This document shows positions 50,699 through 60,466 of a stretch of 64,000 nucleotides of DNA, one piece after another. Origin of the DNA: Nipponacmea schrenckii (Eukaryota > Mollusca > Gastropoda > Lottiidae). Where the stretch lies: contig JAUJPP010000003.1 in NCBI GenBank assembly GCA_030562195.1, positions 30,448,602 through 30,512,601 of the forward strand, written 5' to 3'. The notes below the pieces were generated by a model. The model made no database searches and was not told where the DNA came from. It worked only from the letters and a program-made list of their open reading frames with translations. Each line of letters begins with the position of its first letter. The first letter of the stretch is position 1. The position numbers and the translations under genes are program-made.

Positions 50699-52186
50699 TT
50701 GAAATGTTCTGATATAGTTTGTATATTTTTAATTGTACCTGATACTCCGTATAACATGTCCACACCAGCTTTAATTGGAACAAATATTTTACACCCTATT
50801 CATGATAATGTTATTGCACAGTATGGAAAAGATTGTGCAATTACTGCAGAATTTCCACAGACTTGGAATATGACATTCAGATGTATGCAACATCATGAGA
50901 AGAAATTACTGGGTAAAGTTGGATTAGTGAAGTGTGCCGAATCTTCATCTATGATTCTTGGTAGTAATAAGACACTGTGTATAGGTGGTAAGATATTTGA
51001 CTATAATATGGATGGTAAATATAAGGTTATGTTTCATGAATCCGATTGTTGTAAATTACCAGCTGTAGAGATTACTCCAGCTGTGTTAGAAATAGATTCA
51101 GAAGCCTTAGAAGATGTTATTGTCAGAATATCTAATTTGTCATTGTCACCATTACGGACTTTACCAGGTTCCGTAATTTGTGAATTTCAACCTGTAGAAG
51201 TTATAAGAGAAATGTCAACAATTAGTCATAGTGTAAATGAGTCATCGACTTCTGATGACAGCAATAAAGATTGTTTTATTGATAAGATTGATTTTTCTAC
51301 CTCAGATGTTACACCTGATCAATTGAAACATCTTAAATCTTTCTTAAGTAGTTGGGAATGTGTATTTTCAAAACATGATAATGATATAGGTTGTGACAAG
51401 TTGGTGGAACATAATATTATATTGACTGACGAAATACCTTTTAAACAACCACATAGACGTATACCACCATCTATGTATGATGAGGTAAAGAATCATTTAC
51501 AGGATCTTTTGGATGCCAACATTATCAGAAAAAGTCATAGTCCATAGGCATCGGCAATTGTTATTTGTAAGAAAAAGGATAACTCTATTCGAATGTGTGT
51601 GGATTACCGCATGCTGAATAAGAAAACTGTAAAAGATGCTTATGCGTTGCCCCGTATCGAAGAGATTTTAGATCATTTGTCAGGGTCCAGATATTTTTCA
51701 GTTTTAGATATGAAGTATAAATATACGAGAAGATAAAGCTAAAACTGCCTTTACAATTGGTCCATTAGGTTTTTTTTAATATAACCGAATGCCTTTCGGC
51801 TTTACAAATCACCTGCAACCTATCAGCGTTTAATGGAGGATTGTTTAAGTGATTTGAATCACCATATCTGTACTATTTTTATTGATGATCTCATTATTTT
51901 CAGTCGCACGTACGAGGAGCATATTAATAGAATGAACAGAGTATTTGAACGATTCAAGGATCATGGTTTAAAATTATCACCTAAAAAGTGTAAGTTTTTT
52001 CAGCAAAAGGTAAAATACCTTGGACATATTGTGACCTCTGATGGTGTTACTACCGATCCTGATAAGGTTTCGAAAGTTTTAAATTGGTCACGACCAACTA
52101 ATGTAGATGATTTGAGACGTTTTCTAGGTTTTGTCGGTTATTACCGCAGATTCATTAAAGATTTTCTAAGATATCAAAGCATTTGA
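50699..52186 (+). pseudogene. reverse transcriptase with N-terminal spacer
   Basis: 50699-51547 carries the protease-RT linker with ALIGTNIL and the RT start (HRRIPPSMYDEVKNHLQDLL). An in-frame stop lies at 51545-51547, with AIVICKKKDNSIRMCVDYRM continuing directly. At about 51715 the motif A region (YFSVLDMK) is followed by a small deletion and frame changes. 51833-52186 carries the catalytic box IFIDDLIIFS, KKCKFFQQKVKYLGHI and LRRFLGFVGYYRRFI. The YxDD position has Phe instead of Tyr, as in some Ty3/gypsy groups. Confidence 0.92.
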
Positions 52187-52545
52187 ATGATCTGTTGGTT
52201 GGAATTGGAGGACCAATTTGTCGGAAAGGGGGAAGAAGGGTAAAATGTAAGAAACCAACGGAATGGAATTGGACACAGCGTCAGGAAGAAGCCTTTGAAT
52301 GTTTGAAAAAATCACTTGTTGAACCACCAGTACTTGCCTATGCTGATTTTAATAAACCTTTTATTTTACATACAGATGCAAGTGGCAACGGCTTAGGAGC
52401 AGTTTTATATCAGGAACACGACAGTAAAGAGAGAGTAATTGCTTATGCCAGCAGATCTTTAACGAAATCGAAAAGAAATTATCCAACTCACAAACTTGAA
52501 TTTTTAGCTTTAATATGGGCAGTAACTAAGATGTTATTGAATCCC
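52187..52545 (+). pseudogene. RNase H domain, 3' truncated
   Basis: The frame reads [38 protein letters not shown] (catalytic Asp), [20 protein letters not shown] (catalytic Glu). It stops making family sense at about 52545 (IWAVTK), so the end of RNase H, including later catalytic residues, is deleted. Confidence 0.88.
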
Positions 52546-52639
52546 CCTTTACTCTCTTCTACACAAACATAATCCATGCATACAAGTTCCAATGGCGAGT
52601 GTGTAGAAATGTTGACTAACGGACATGAAGATGGTATAG

Positions 52640-53952
52640 ACTTATCTTAGAGATATTACGAGATATGCACAGGCAATTCCAGTGAAAAATACTACAGCAA
52701 GAACTACAGCTAGAATTATTTTTGATCATTTCATTGTGCATTACGGTATCCCCAGAAGACTTCACAGTGACCAAGGAGCCCAGTTTGAAGGTAATGTGAT
52801 TAAGGAATTGTGTGCTCTCACTGGTATGGACAAATCAAGAACTACGCCTTATCACCCTCAGGGTAATGGCCAGTGTGAAAGGTTTAATCGCACTCTCCTA
52901 AACATGCTTGGTACGTTAGATCCTGAGAATAAAGCTGACTGGAAGACTTATGTTCCACCACTTGTGCATTCATACAACTGCATTGAACACACCACAACTG
53001 GATATTCACCTTTTCATTTAATGTTTGGCAGAAAACCTACTTTGGCTATTTATGTTTTACTGGGATTAGTAAATCAAGAAGAAAGCAGAAACTACAATAC
53101 ACACATGAAGAATCTGAAGGAGAAATTAGGATATGCATATGAGAAAGCTGCAGCAGAGGTAAGTAGATTACATCAGAAAAAGAAGGTAAAGTATAATTTG
53201 CGAGCAAGGAGTAACCATCTGGAAATTGGAGATGCAGTGCTTGTTAAACGTTTAGCTTTCGATGGACGACACAAAATTGCCGATAAATGGGAGGATACGC
53301 CATATACAGTTTTATCTAGACCAGATCCGGAAATACCCGTTTATGTAGTTGAAAACTGTGATGGACGTAAGAAAACCCTGCATAGGAATCATTTGTTACC
53401 AATAGACAGTATACCAGCAACAACCACATTGGCATCAATACCTGATCATCAATACCTGATATTGTTACCAGGAAACCCAGGGGAAAATCAAATTCAGATT
53501 GTCCTAACGAGTCAGTGTCAACTGATCTGAGCGAGGAGGAGTCGGAAACAGGGTATATAGTGGAGGATACTAGTTGTAAGTATTCAGTCGACACCACTAG
53601 AACTACATCTGGAAGAGAAGATAATAGAGACAGGGTTGAAAGTACCATAGTTGTTCAACAAGGTGAAGAAACTAGGCCGGAATCATCTGTACCTGAACCA
53701 TTATCTTCAAGGGAAACATCAGAGAATGCTCAGCGACCAGTTCGACATAGAAAAGAACCAGCATGGATGACAGATGGTAGGTATGTTTTTTCACAGCAAC
53801 CTACACCCACCTTAACCTGGCATCAACGTGCTGAGATTATAAGATCAATGCTGCCGCAGGATTTTATGTCATTATCTCCAGACCAGTTAAAAGTAGTTTT
53901 AGAAATGCTACCTGTTTTATGTAAGTCAGTTTTTTTTTCAGATAAGTACTAA
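52640..53952 (+). pseudogene. integrase, N-terminal zinc domain deleted
   Basis: After the RNase H break the sequence enters the core at RYAQAIPVKNTTARTTA (the first Asp region just before it is altered). LHSDQGAQFEGNVIKELCAL holds the second Asp and YHPQGNGQCERFNRTLLNML the Glu. The C-terminal part has LEIGDAVLVKRLAF, and after a frame change near 53500 a tail with RPVRHRKEPAWMTDGRYVF ends at TAA 53952. The HHCC domain is missing, so a deletion of several hundred bases spans the RNase H-integrase join. Confidence 0.9.
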
Positions 53953-53991
53953 TTTTATTTGGTAAGTAAATGTTGGGGACAACATTTTAAT

Positions 53992-54005
53992 TTGGGGAGG
54001 GAGTA
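53992..54005 (+). promoter_or_regulatory. polypurine tract
   Basis: TTGGGGAGGGAGTA directly precedes the 3' LTR, the usual second-strand primer site. Confidence 0.85.
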
Positions 54006-54880
54006 TGTTATAGTATGAGAGAATGTGGCTTTAATGTTGTGTTGAATGAATGAATTATGTTTACAGCAAAACACAAAATTATTACTAATCTCCTAATTAG
54101 TTCTCACTTCCTATTTCTCTCTTACTCTTATTTCTTCTTCACTTTGAACTTTCATCTATATATCTCATCAGTGATCTTTTATCACATTGTCATAACATTA
54201 TTTTGGATATTGGGATACTTAGTTACAACTAGAGTCATTAGTTACCTAGCTTCTGTATGGTAAAGTCAAGTTTCTTCAAATTGACAAGTTTTCTGTATTC
54301 TGGATTGATTTGGATATAGTTTATAGGTATGTTTCAGTGTTTTATTAGTTTAAGTTTTATATGTAGAATTCAAGAATATTATTAGTAATTAAAGCCAGTA
54401 ATTAATCGAGTTAAAATGTTTTAATATTTGCAAAGTAATAATATATAAAAGTAATATTTTAGTAGTATATAATTCATTATTATTAGTGATTATCAAATTA
54501 GTTATATTAATTAATGTCCTGTTTCAGGAAATTAATATAAGTTAGAATAAATGAGAATAGTATAATTCATCTTTAAATCCCACTTCGGGTAAGGTTACTT
54601 CTTAATTTATGTATATAAATGTATATTAGTTGCATATTTATTTCAAGTATTTACGCATCAGATTAGTTTGTCTCCGTGTACAGTTGACAAGTATGTTACG
54701 GGATCTATTAAACAGATGAATTGTAAGAGTTTTTATTTCGTGTCTAATTGTTATATTTTATAATTGTAAATAATTGTTATATTTGTGTATTGTAAGATTT
54801 TTCTTGTTACATAGTTAATAAAATCATAAAGAACCCTGTCTGGAAGTTCAACTAAAAACTACCCCCAGACCCCTACAACA
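54006..54880 (+). repeat. 3' LTR (875 bp)
   Basis: TGTTATAGTATGAGAGAATG ... ACCCCTACAACA. 5 bp longer than the 5' LTR because of a CTGTT-type insertion near 54518. Confidence 0.95.
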
Positions 54881-54935
54881 ATAGCACAGTCGGTTAGAGC
54901 GTTTCTTATTTATGTTTGTAAATCTAGATGTAGGC

Positions 54936-55175
54936 CTACAACTTATTTCGTCTCCGGAGACATTTTAAATATCTAATCAAACTTCCCTGTTTCCCATGAG
55001 CTCAATATTCAAGAGAAAAAGAACTTGCAGGTCAGAATTACACTAGCCCAGGAACACGATTAGACTAACGTCTGGGTAAAAAGAATAAGCCAAAAGCAGT
55101 CAATAGAATAGATCGATAACATAGCTTGAATATATATTCTTTCAAAAGAGAGAACATAGTTTAAATAATGACTTC
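54936..55175 (+). pseudogene. PLA2-like gene remnant, copy III
   Basis: Alignable with 31460-31620 and with 29890-29950: TACAACTTATTTCG, AAACTTCCCTGTTTCCCATG, then remnants of the Gly-rich loop region and the ending shared with copy I (CTTTCAAAAGAGAGAACATA). Full of stops. The His-Asp box is lost. Confidence 0.6.
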
Positions 55176-55263
55176 TTTTATCCTGACTTTCTTTGTCATG
55201 AACTGCGTGGTTGTTTGAGTCCTTACTGTTACCTCATTCAATTCATTTTGAAGTCTGCCATAA

Positions 55264-55380
55264 CTAGATTTCGGGAAAGGGGGGTATGGAATCTCCCAAA
55301 AGTACAGGCCTAGGGTGGAACAAATATTTTATTGAGAAATAGGGATCTGGTTCTGTTGTATGATTTTTTTCAGTTCTGAT
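55264..55380 (-). mobile_element. 5'-truncated Penelope-like tail
   Basis: About 115 bp matching 9066-9185 in the same orientation (TACAGGCCTAGGGTGGA, TATTGAGAAATAGGGATCTG). No coding part remains. Confidence 0.8.
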
Positions 55381-57317
55381 CTGAAATAAGAAAACAAAAA
55401 TAACTCGCCCAGTCGGCGAAAAGTATAGTACCTGTTAAGTACAGATTGTTTTTAGGTTGCTATGAACAAGGTTGTCATTTAAGTTGTGATTTTTGGAATA
55501 TGCAACTATCATTTTCTGGTTATAGACATGGGGCAATTTCTCTTAAAGACTCTTAAAAAGGGCATGAACTGTCTTGCTTGCTTTATTACTGGTTGTATTG
55601 GTTTTACTTTTATTTTCATTCAATTTTTTTTTATTGTACTTTTATTTTTTGATTAATTTCAATTTCGTTTTGATTTGAAAAAAAACCCAACAAATCCTCT
55701 TCATCTACTGCACCATAGTGTCCAGATTATCCAGTCACATTTTCCGGTTCTATGTTTTCAGTAAGTGCCTGTGTAAAGCTCATATCTCGTGTAATTGACC
55801 TTTGATGACCTTGAATTCTGAACTAAAGGTATTCACTTTAGTAGCATTGTTTAACTTTGAAGACAAATGACACTTGACCTAACTAACATACGACAAATTT
55901 ACTTTTATATTATTCAAGTAGAGTATCTCTTCCTTTTGATGATAACACTTGACATTTTGATCAAAATTGCACTTTTTTTGAAATTTGAAAACTTTGTACT
56001 GAATTCTATAGTAACTGTGCGTAATTTCGTGTCTAATTCACCTAAATCCCCTTGTCTTAACGAAACGTGTAACTGTGAATGTCTCACGATCTAATGATTG
56101 TAAACACGTGGCCTTGAGACCTGAACAAAAGTTATTGTGCTGAATGAGATGTGTTACGTGAAATCTTCATTTGGGTTATTCGATTATAACTGTCGGATTT
56201 ACAGCCATTTTAAAATCGACTTTTTACTCCTGAATGTTAAAGTACATATTTCCAATTCCAAAGGTTAATTTATTTATAGAATAACGAATATTAACAGCGG
56301 TTAGAAATGGATACGCACTGCATAAATATCGTTCACGGTCCTTGTGTTTTTTCTACTTTTATTTTCTTCTCACAAAATATGTCCGCGCACCGCTTTGGTT
56401 GTTGTAATCAACGTGGTAGAGTGTTTACGAACTTAAATTGAACGCGTTTTCAAGAACAAGGGCAATAGCTCATGCTCATTATTTTTCAATTTAGTTATCG
56501 AATATTTATGTGGACGTATAACAAAGGTTAATATAAGTTTTTGTTTTTTATTTCCGATATAATTGTTTCAATCTAGACCATTATTAGAATATTCGAAATG
56601 AAATTTCGTACTCCACCTCTCTGAAAATTCTTTGAACTCGTCGTTAAATTTTTTATGATATACTTCTCCTAGGTTTTATTTCACACAACATTTCAACAAT
56701 CTACATTGTCAATATCAGGTGAAATGAGAAAAGTATAATGCAGGAAGGTTTATAATATACAGAAAATAAACAATAGCAAGAGCTGCTTCAAACCCCCAAG
56801 TTGACATTAATCCCTCTTTATTCGTGTCCGAAAAGCAAAATTATTTTCGCCATGTTGTTTTAGGAAAGTCTTGTCTTGAATAGACTTGAATTTACAACAT
56901 GGATTATAATTATCTTGAATGTCTTCCCTTCTTACAGAATTGGTTAAAATCTTTGGTCTATATATCAAAGAACCCCTAGTTAATTCTACGAGACTTTCGA
57001 AAATTTTCGCTCTGTAGGATTAACAAGATGGGAAAATTAATATTGTTGGGAGTTCTACCCTGAGATAAAAATTTGGATGATCTCCATAATATATACAATT
57101 GTTAGAGTTGTACCCTGAGATAAAAATTAGGATGATTTCCATAATATGATATTATCAAAGATTTATACCAACAAAAATTAATACATTAAGGATTTATCTT
57201 CACTTATGTTGTATGAAGGAAAATCTAAAAATTGATTCTGGTGTATCATGAATTCCTTCTCTTGTAAGTGTAACTTTCTCTTTGTATTTCTATCTCTTAA
57301 CTATCTCCATTCATCCA
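55381..57317. other. spacer; one 60 bp tandem duplication
   Basis: No gene recognised. TACCCTGAGATAAAAATT with flank occurs at about 57055 and 57112 (two ~60 bp units ending CTCCATAATAT / TTCCATAATAT). By comparison with fragment I this interval is longer than expected inside a Polinton, so it is either an insertion or a different right-end type. Confidence 0.5.
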
Positions 57318-57540
57318 GGATCAGATTGATAGAAGGAAAAAGTGGATGGAGAGCTTGAAGTTAGGTATGACTATGAAACCCATTTCGAAGCATGTTCCAA
57401 AGTTTGATATCTTTGAACAGTTTTCCATGATTTCTTCTATGAACAGATCAATTGATAAAAACATTCCACAAGCATCAAAATGGCTTCCTTATCCCCCCTC
57501 TACAAAAACATGTATGACCTTCCGACGCATTTGGTTGTAA
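57318..57540 (+). CDS. small ORF/exon candidate, unidentified
   Basis: After a pyrimidine-rich tract ending CATCCAG (57317) an open frame reads QIDRRKKWMESLKLGMTMKP, FEQFSMISSMNRSIDKNIPQ and ends FRRIWL with TAA at 57538. Ordinary amino-acid composition. Not recognised; it could be a Polinton gene in front of the capsid module or a host exon. Confidence 0.35.
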
Positions 57541-57676
57541 AATATCCAGTGTGGTCTAAAGCCTCTAAACAGAGTTATTCCACTTTATCAAACATCAATT
57601 GTGGTCTCACGAAAGAGTAATATCCCTTTAACGGTCAATTTGAAGTTCAAATTATCAAATTTTCACTATTAAAAAT

Positions 57677-57940
57677 ATGGGGTTGATTTTATAGCACGAA
57701 AAGGAAAAGTACATTGGCGATGGGTTCTTATCTGGATTGATGTCCCTTATACCCAAGGTTACATCCTTTGTAACTAAAAACAGAGACCTTATATCCTCGG
57801 GGGCCAAAGCTATTTCCTCAATGGGCCAAGCTGCGAGTGCAATCTCCAAATCTGTCCAACAAAAAAATGAATGAGATAAGTTGCGCAAAATAAGAGAACT
57901 CAGGCATAAAGCGAAACAATGTCAAGGATTTAAAGTATAA
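57677..57940 (+). pseudogene. small capsid-module protein (GFFSGL family), copy III
   Basis: ATG at 57677, then a stop after five codons. The rest is in frame with GDGFLSGLMSLIPKVTSFVT, AKAISSMGQAASAISKSVQQ and, past a TGA, LRKIRELRHKAK to TAA at 57938. It lies 22 bases before the major capsid gene, as in copy I. The two copies carry different stops, so each decayed on its own. Confidence 0.65.
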
Positions 57941-57962
57941 GGCCTAAATCTTGTTATTATAA

Positions 57963-58345
57963 ATGGCAAAACTTGATCCGATCTTTCAACTTTATGAACC
58001 AATAGAATATACATTCAATAAGAAAAAATCTCCAATCGTTGGCTCCAAATCCCAGATAAACGATGGGGGTAGGGTAACATTTGAAATCAATTCGTTGTCT
58101 AATTGGCTACTTCTTTCCGACGCTTACTTTCGCTGTGATTTCAAAATTAAAGACGGAGCTCCAAACCAAAACAGAGTCCCACAACAAATTGTTACATGAG
58201 AAAACAATTTTTTCCCTTCTTTATTCAGCGAAATGATTTTTGAAGCCGGTTCAAATATAATTGAAACAATCAAACACCAAGGTGAGCTTGACACTATGTT
58301 GAAAACTCTACTTTATCCAAAAGATTAGACAGGTTCCGCAACAGG
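57963..58345 (+). pseudogene. Polinton major capsid protein, N-terminal part III
   Basis: ATG at 57963, MAKLDPIFQLYEPIEYTFNK, SKSQINDGGRVTFEINSLSN, DAYFRCDFKIKDGAPNQNRV, then (after TGA 58197) NNFFPSLFSEMIFEAGSNII and GELDTMLKTLLYPKD. The gene is then interrupted at about 58345 by foreign sequence and resumes only at 59778 near its end. It lacks a nine-residue segment present in copy I. Confidence 0.82.
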
Positions 58346-58904
58346 CGGGATATGCTGGCTGTACGGATACGTATCCGTAAGTGTAAGCGTATGTGACCGG
58401 TACATTTTGCGTTCCGCTATCCCGTGCTGGTTATTAACTATATTTTCATAACAGTACCCCAGTTTCAATTATGGTGTAGCAGACGTTTGAAAAGACATCC
58501 CATGGACTTCAAATCAGTACGAAGTCGAACTTACAATTCTACTTATATCGTCTGTAAACATCAATCATATAATGGGGCCCTTGTACTTGTGGATCTGCGC
58601 GACTGGCGAAATGAGGCCGGATACAACGCTCGCTTCAGATCTGATTTCTATCAATCATACTCCACTGTTCGAACAAGCATGCACGGAATTTTCCCCACAG
58701 ATATATATAGATTACAAACAATGACATGTCTGATGTGTGAGTGAATGATTTTTGGCCTAAATTAGCCGAAATCGTATTTGTACCGGTATTGACGGATATG
58801 GCAGCTCATATCCAGGCCAGCAGGATATCCACAAGTATGCGGATTACGAATACGTCACAGCTACACATAAAGTGATGAAAGTGATAAAGCTCATATGAAG
58901 ATTT
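58346..58904. other. foreign island with inverted sequence blocks in the capsid gene
   Basis: Contains the perfect palindrome ACGGATACGTATCCGT (58363-58378). GACCGGTACATTTTGCG near 58394 is inverse-related to TTGTACCGGTATTGACGG near 58776, and GGATATGCTGGC near 58348 to GCCAGCAGGATATCC near 58817. This looks like the ends of a fold-back or MITE-like element. The internal frame 58424-58744 (about 106 codons) is not recognised. Confidence 0.5.
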
Positions 58905-59777
58905 GTTTAAAACAAAGATGACTTCTATTCCATTAAACATAGGTGACATCTCAATATCAGAAAGCAAAATGTTCGCAACCTAGGTGTACAATTAGATTGT
59001 AATTCTGATTTTAAACATCATATGTCTACGATTTGCAAAGCATCAAACTTTCACCTCTATAATATTGGACGTATCAGAGGATACATAGATTTCAATACGG
59101 CAAAACTTCTAGTCAATTCCCTTGTTGCATCTCGTCTTGACTACTGCAACTCCATTCTATATTATCTCCAAGCACATCAACTCAATCAACTTCAGAAAAT
59201 TTAGAATAAAGCTGCACGAATAGTAACCAGAACATAACAACACGATCACATTACCACTGTACTAAATGACTTACATTGGTTACCAATACAATCCCGCATA
59301 GACTTTAAAATTCTGTCATTGACTTACCTTACCCTGAATTCTAATGACTCGCCACAATACCTCCAATCTCTTTTAAAACAATATGTACCTGTTAGAACTC
59401 TTCGATCTCAGAATAAAAATTTGCTAGTTTAACCTGTAACATAATCGTCTTATGGCAAGAGATCTTTCTCATACGCTGCACCATTTCTATGGAATCCGCT
59501 TCCTGAGCATATCAAGAATTATGAAAGTTTAAGCGACTTCAAAAAATTGTTAAAAACAGAGCTTTTTAAATGTTAATTTACAGAGTCTTTTTAAACTTTT
59601 TAAATTTCTATTAAGTGTTTTAACTAGGACCAATTTTAAACATTTTTCTTTGTACTTGTAGAAGTTTATTTATTTTTATTTTTTATTTATATATACTTTT
59701 GACAAAATGTAATTATAGCGCCACGGGGCAGTATATTTTACTGGATTGAAGGCGCTCTACAAATGAATTATATTATA
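58905..59777 (+). pseudogene. LINE ORF2 C-terminal fragment with 3' tail
   Basis: Plus strand: VRNLGVQLDCNSDFKHHM, LVASRLDYCNSILYYLQAHQ, KAARIVTRT, LHWLPIQSRIDFKILSLTYL and YAAPFLWNPLPEHIKN, the stretch following the RT palm in CR1/L2-group LINEs. In-frame stops are at 59202 and later. The 3' end GCGCCACGGGGCAGTATATT...GGCGCTCTACAAATGAATTA with an AT-rich tail is the hairpin-type 3' end of such LINEs. Inserted in the Polinton capsid gene, which resumes at 59778. Confidence 0.85.
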
Positions 59778-59890
59778 ATTCTGTATACATTGAAAAAACA
59801 GCTGGAGATATGGTAGGGTATTGTCTCTCGTTAGAGGAATCTCGTCACGTCATAAATATAATGGATAGAACGATAAATAGAATTGAATAA
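59778..59890 (+). pseudogene. Polinton major capsid protein, C-terminal end III
   Basis: SVYIEKTAGDMVGYCLSLEE then SRHVINIMDRTINRIE to TAA 59888-59890, same as the end of copy II (39506-39600). It follows the LINE tail directly. Confidence 0.85.
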
Positions 59891-59907
59891 AAATTCCATC
59901 TTTAAAA

Positions 59908-60024
59908 ATGAAACCAGAAAGTTTAGTCCTTGAAATATTAGAATCAATCGAAAATGAGAAACCGATAACAATTACTTATAATGGTGTCAAGATACACATT
60001 GCACAATCGTTGATTAAAAACTAA
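59908..60024 (+). CDS. 38-aa capsid-module protein, intact
   Basis: ATG at 59908, 17 bases after the capsid stop: MKPESLVLEILESIENEKPI then TITYNGVKIHIAQSLIKN. Intact here, broken in copy II (39376-39488). Acidic helix followed by a short beta-like segment. Not assigned to a family. Kept position between capsid and minor-capsid-like genes in both elements argues that it is a real gene. Confidence 0.6.
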   Translation: MKPESLVLEILESIENEKPITITYNGVKIHIAQSLIKN

Positions 60025-60056
60025 AAAACCTAAAGTACTGGACAATATCAATTATA

Positions 60057-60463
60057 ATGAAGCAAGCTAAAGAAGGTGGGTTTCTGTTTCTTCTCCCATT
60101 AATTTTCGGAGGATTAGCAGCTGCAGATGCTGTTGCCGGTGGAGCGAGAGGTATAGCTTCGGCGGTAAATAAGAAAAAAGCAAAAGATGCTGAAGCCAGA
60201 GAAAACGTAGACATAATTTAGAAATGGAAAAGCTAGCCAAGGACTCTGGTATAAGAGATATCTTAGCCAGCCTCAAACAATTCAATCGCACCACGAACAA
60301 AACGGTAATAGAAGGTTTGTATAACTTAATTGATCAAATCGATACGGGTGAAACTGAGATTAAAAAAGGAGGACAGGGACTAATACTTTAACACATTCGC
60401 AGTGGTGATGGTTTGTATATTTCAAAATACAAAGGAGACGGTATTGTATTAAATTCTCATTAA
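60057..60463 (+). pseudogene. minor-capsid-like protein, copy III
   Basis: ATG at 60057. N-terminus KEGGFLFLLPLIFGGLAAAD with AVAGGARGIASAVNKKKAKD, a hydrophobic Gly/Ala-rich segment followed by a basic stretch. A frame change in an A run near 60209 and an in-frame stop near 60391 break the body (EMEKLAKDSG, SLKQFNR, LIDQIDTGETEI, IRSGDGLYISKYKGDGIVLN). It ends at TAA 60461, three bases before the ATPase ATG. Same layout as 38921-39330. Confidence 0.7.
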
Positions 60464-60466
60464 AAA

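Larger units (their letters stand above)
46515..54880 (+). mobile_element. Ty3/gypsy LTR retrotransposon, full length, defective
   Basis: Two LTRs (46515-47384 and 54006-54880), TGTTATAG...AACA ends, 4 bp target duplication ATAG (46511-46514 and 54881-54884), a primer-binding site candidate after the 5' LTR, a polypurine tract before the 3' LTR, and gag, protease, RT, RNase H and integrase in that order between. Several frame changes, at least one in-frame stop and a deletion at the RNase H/integrase join mean it cannot act alone. Confidence 0.95.
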
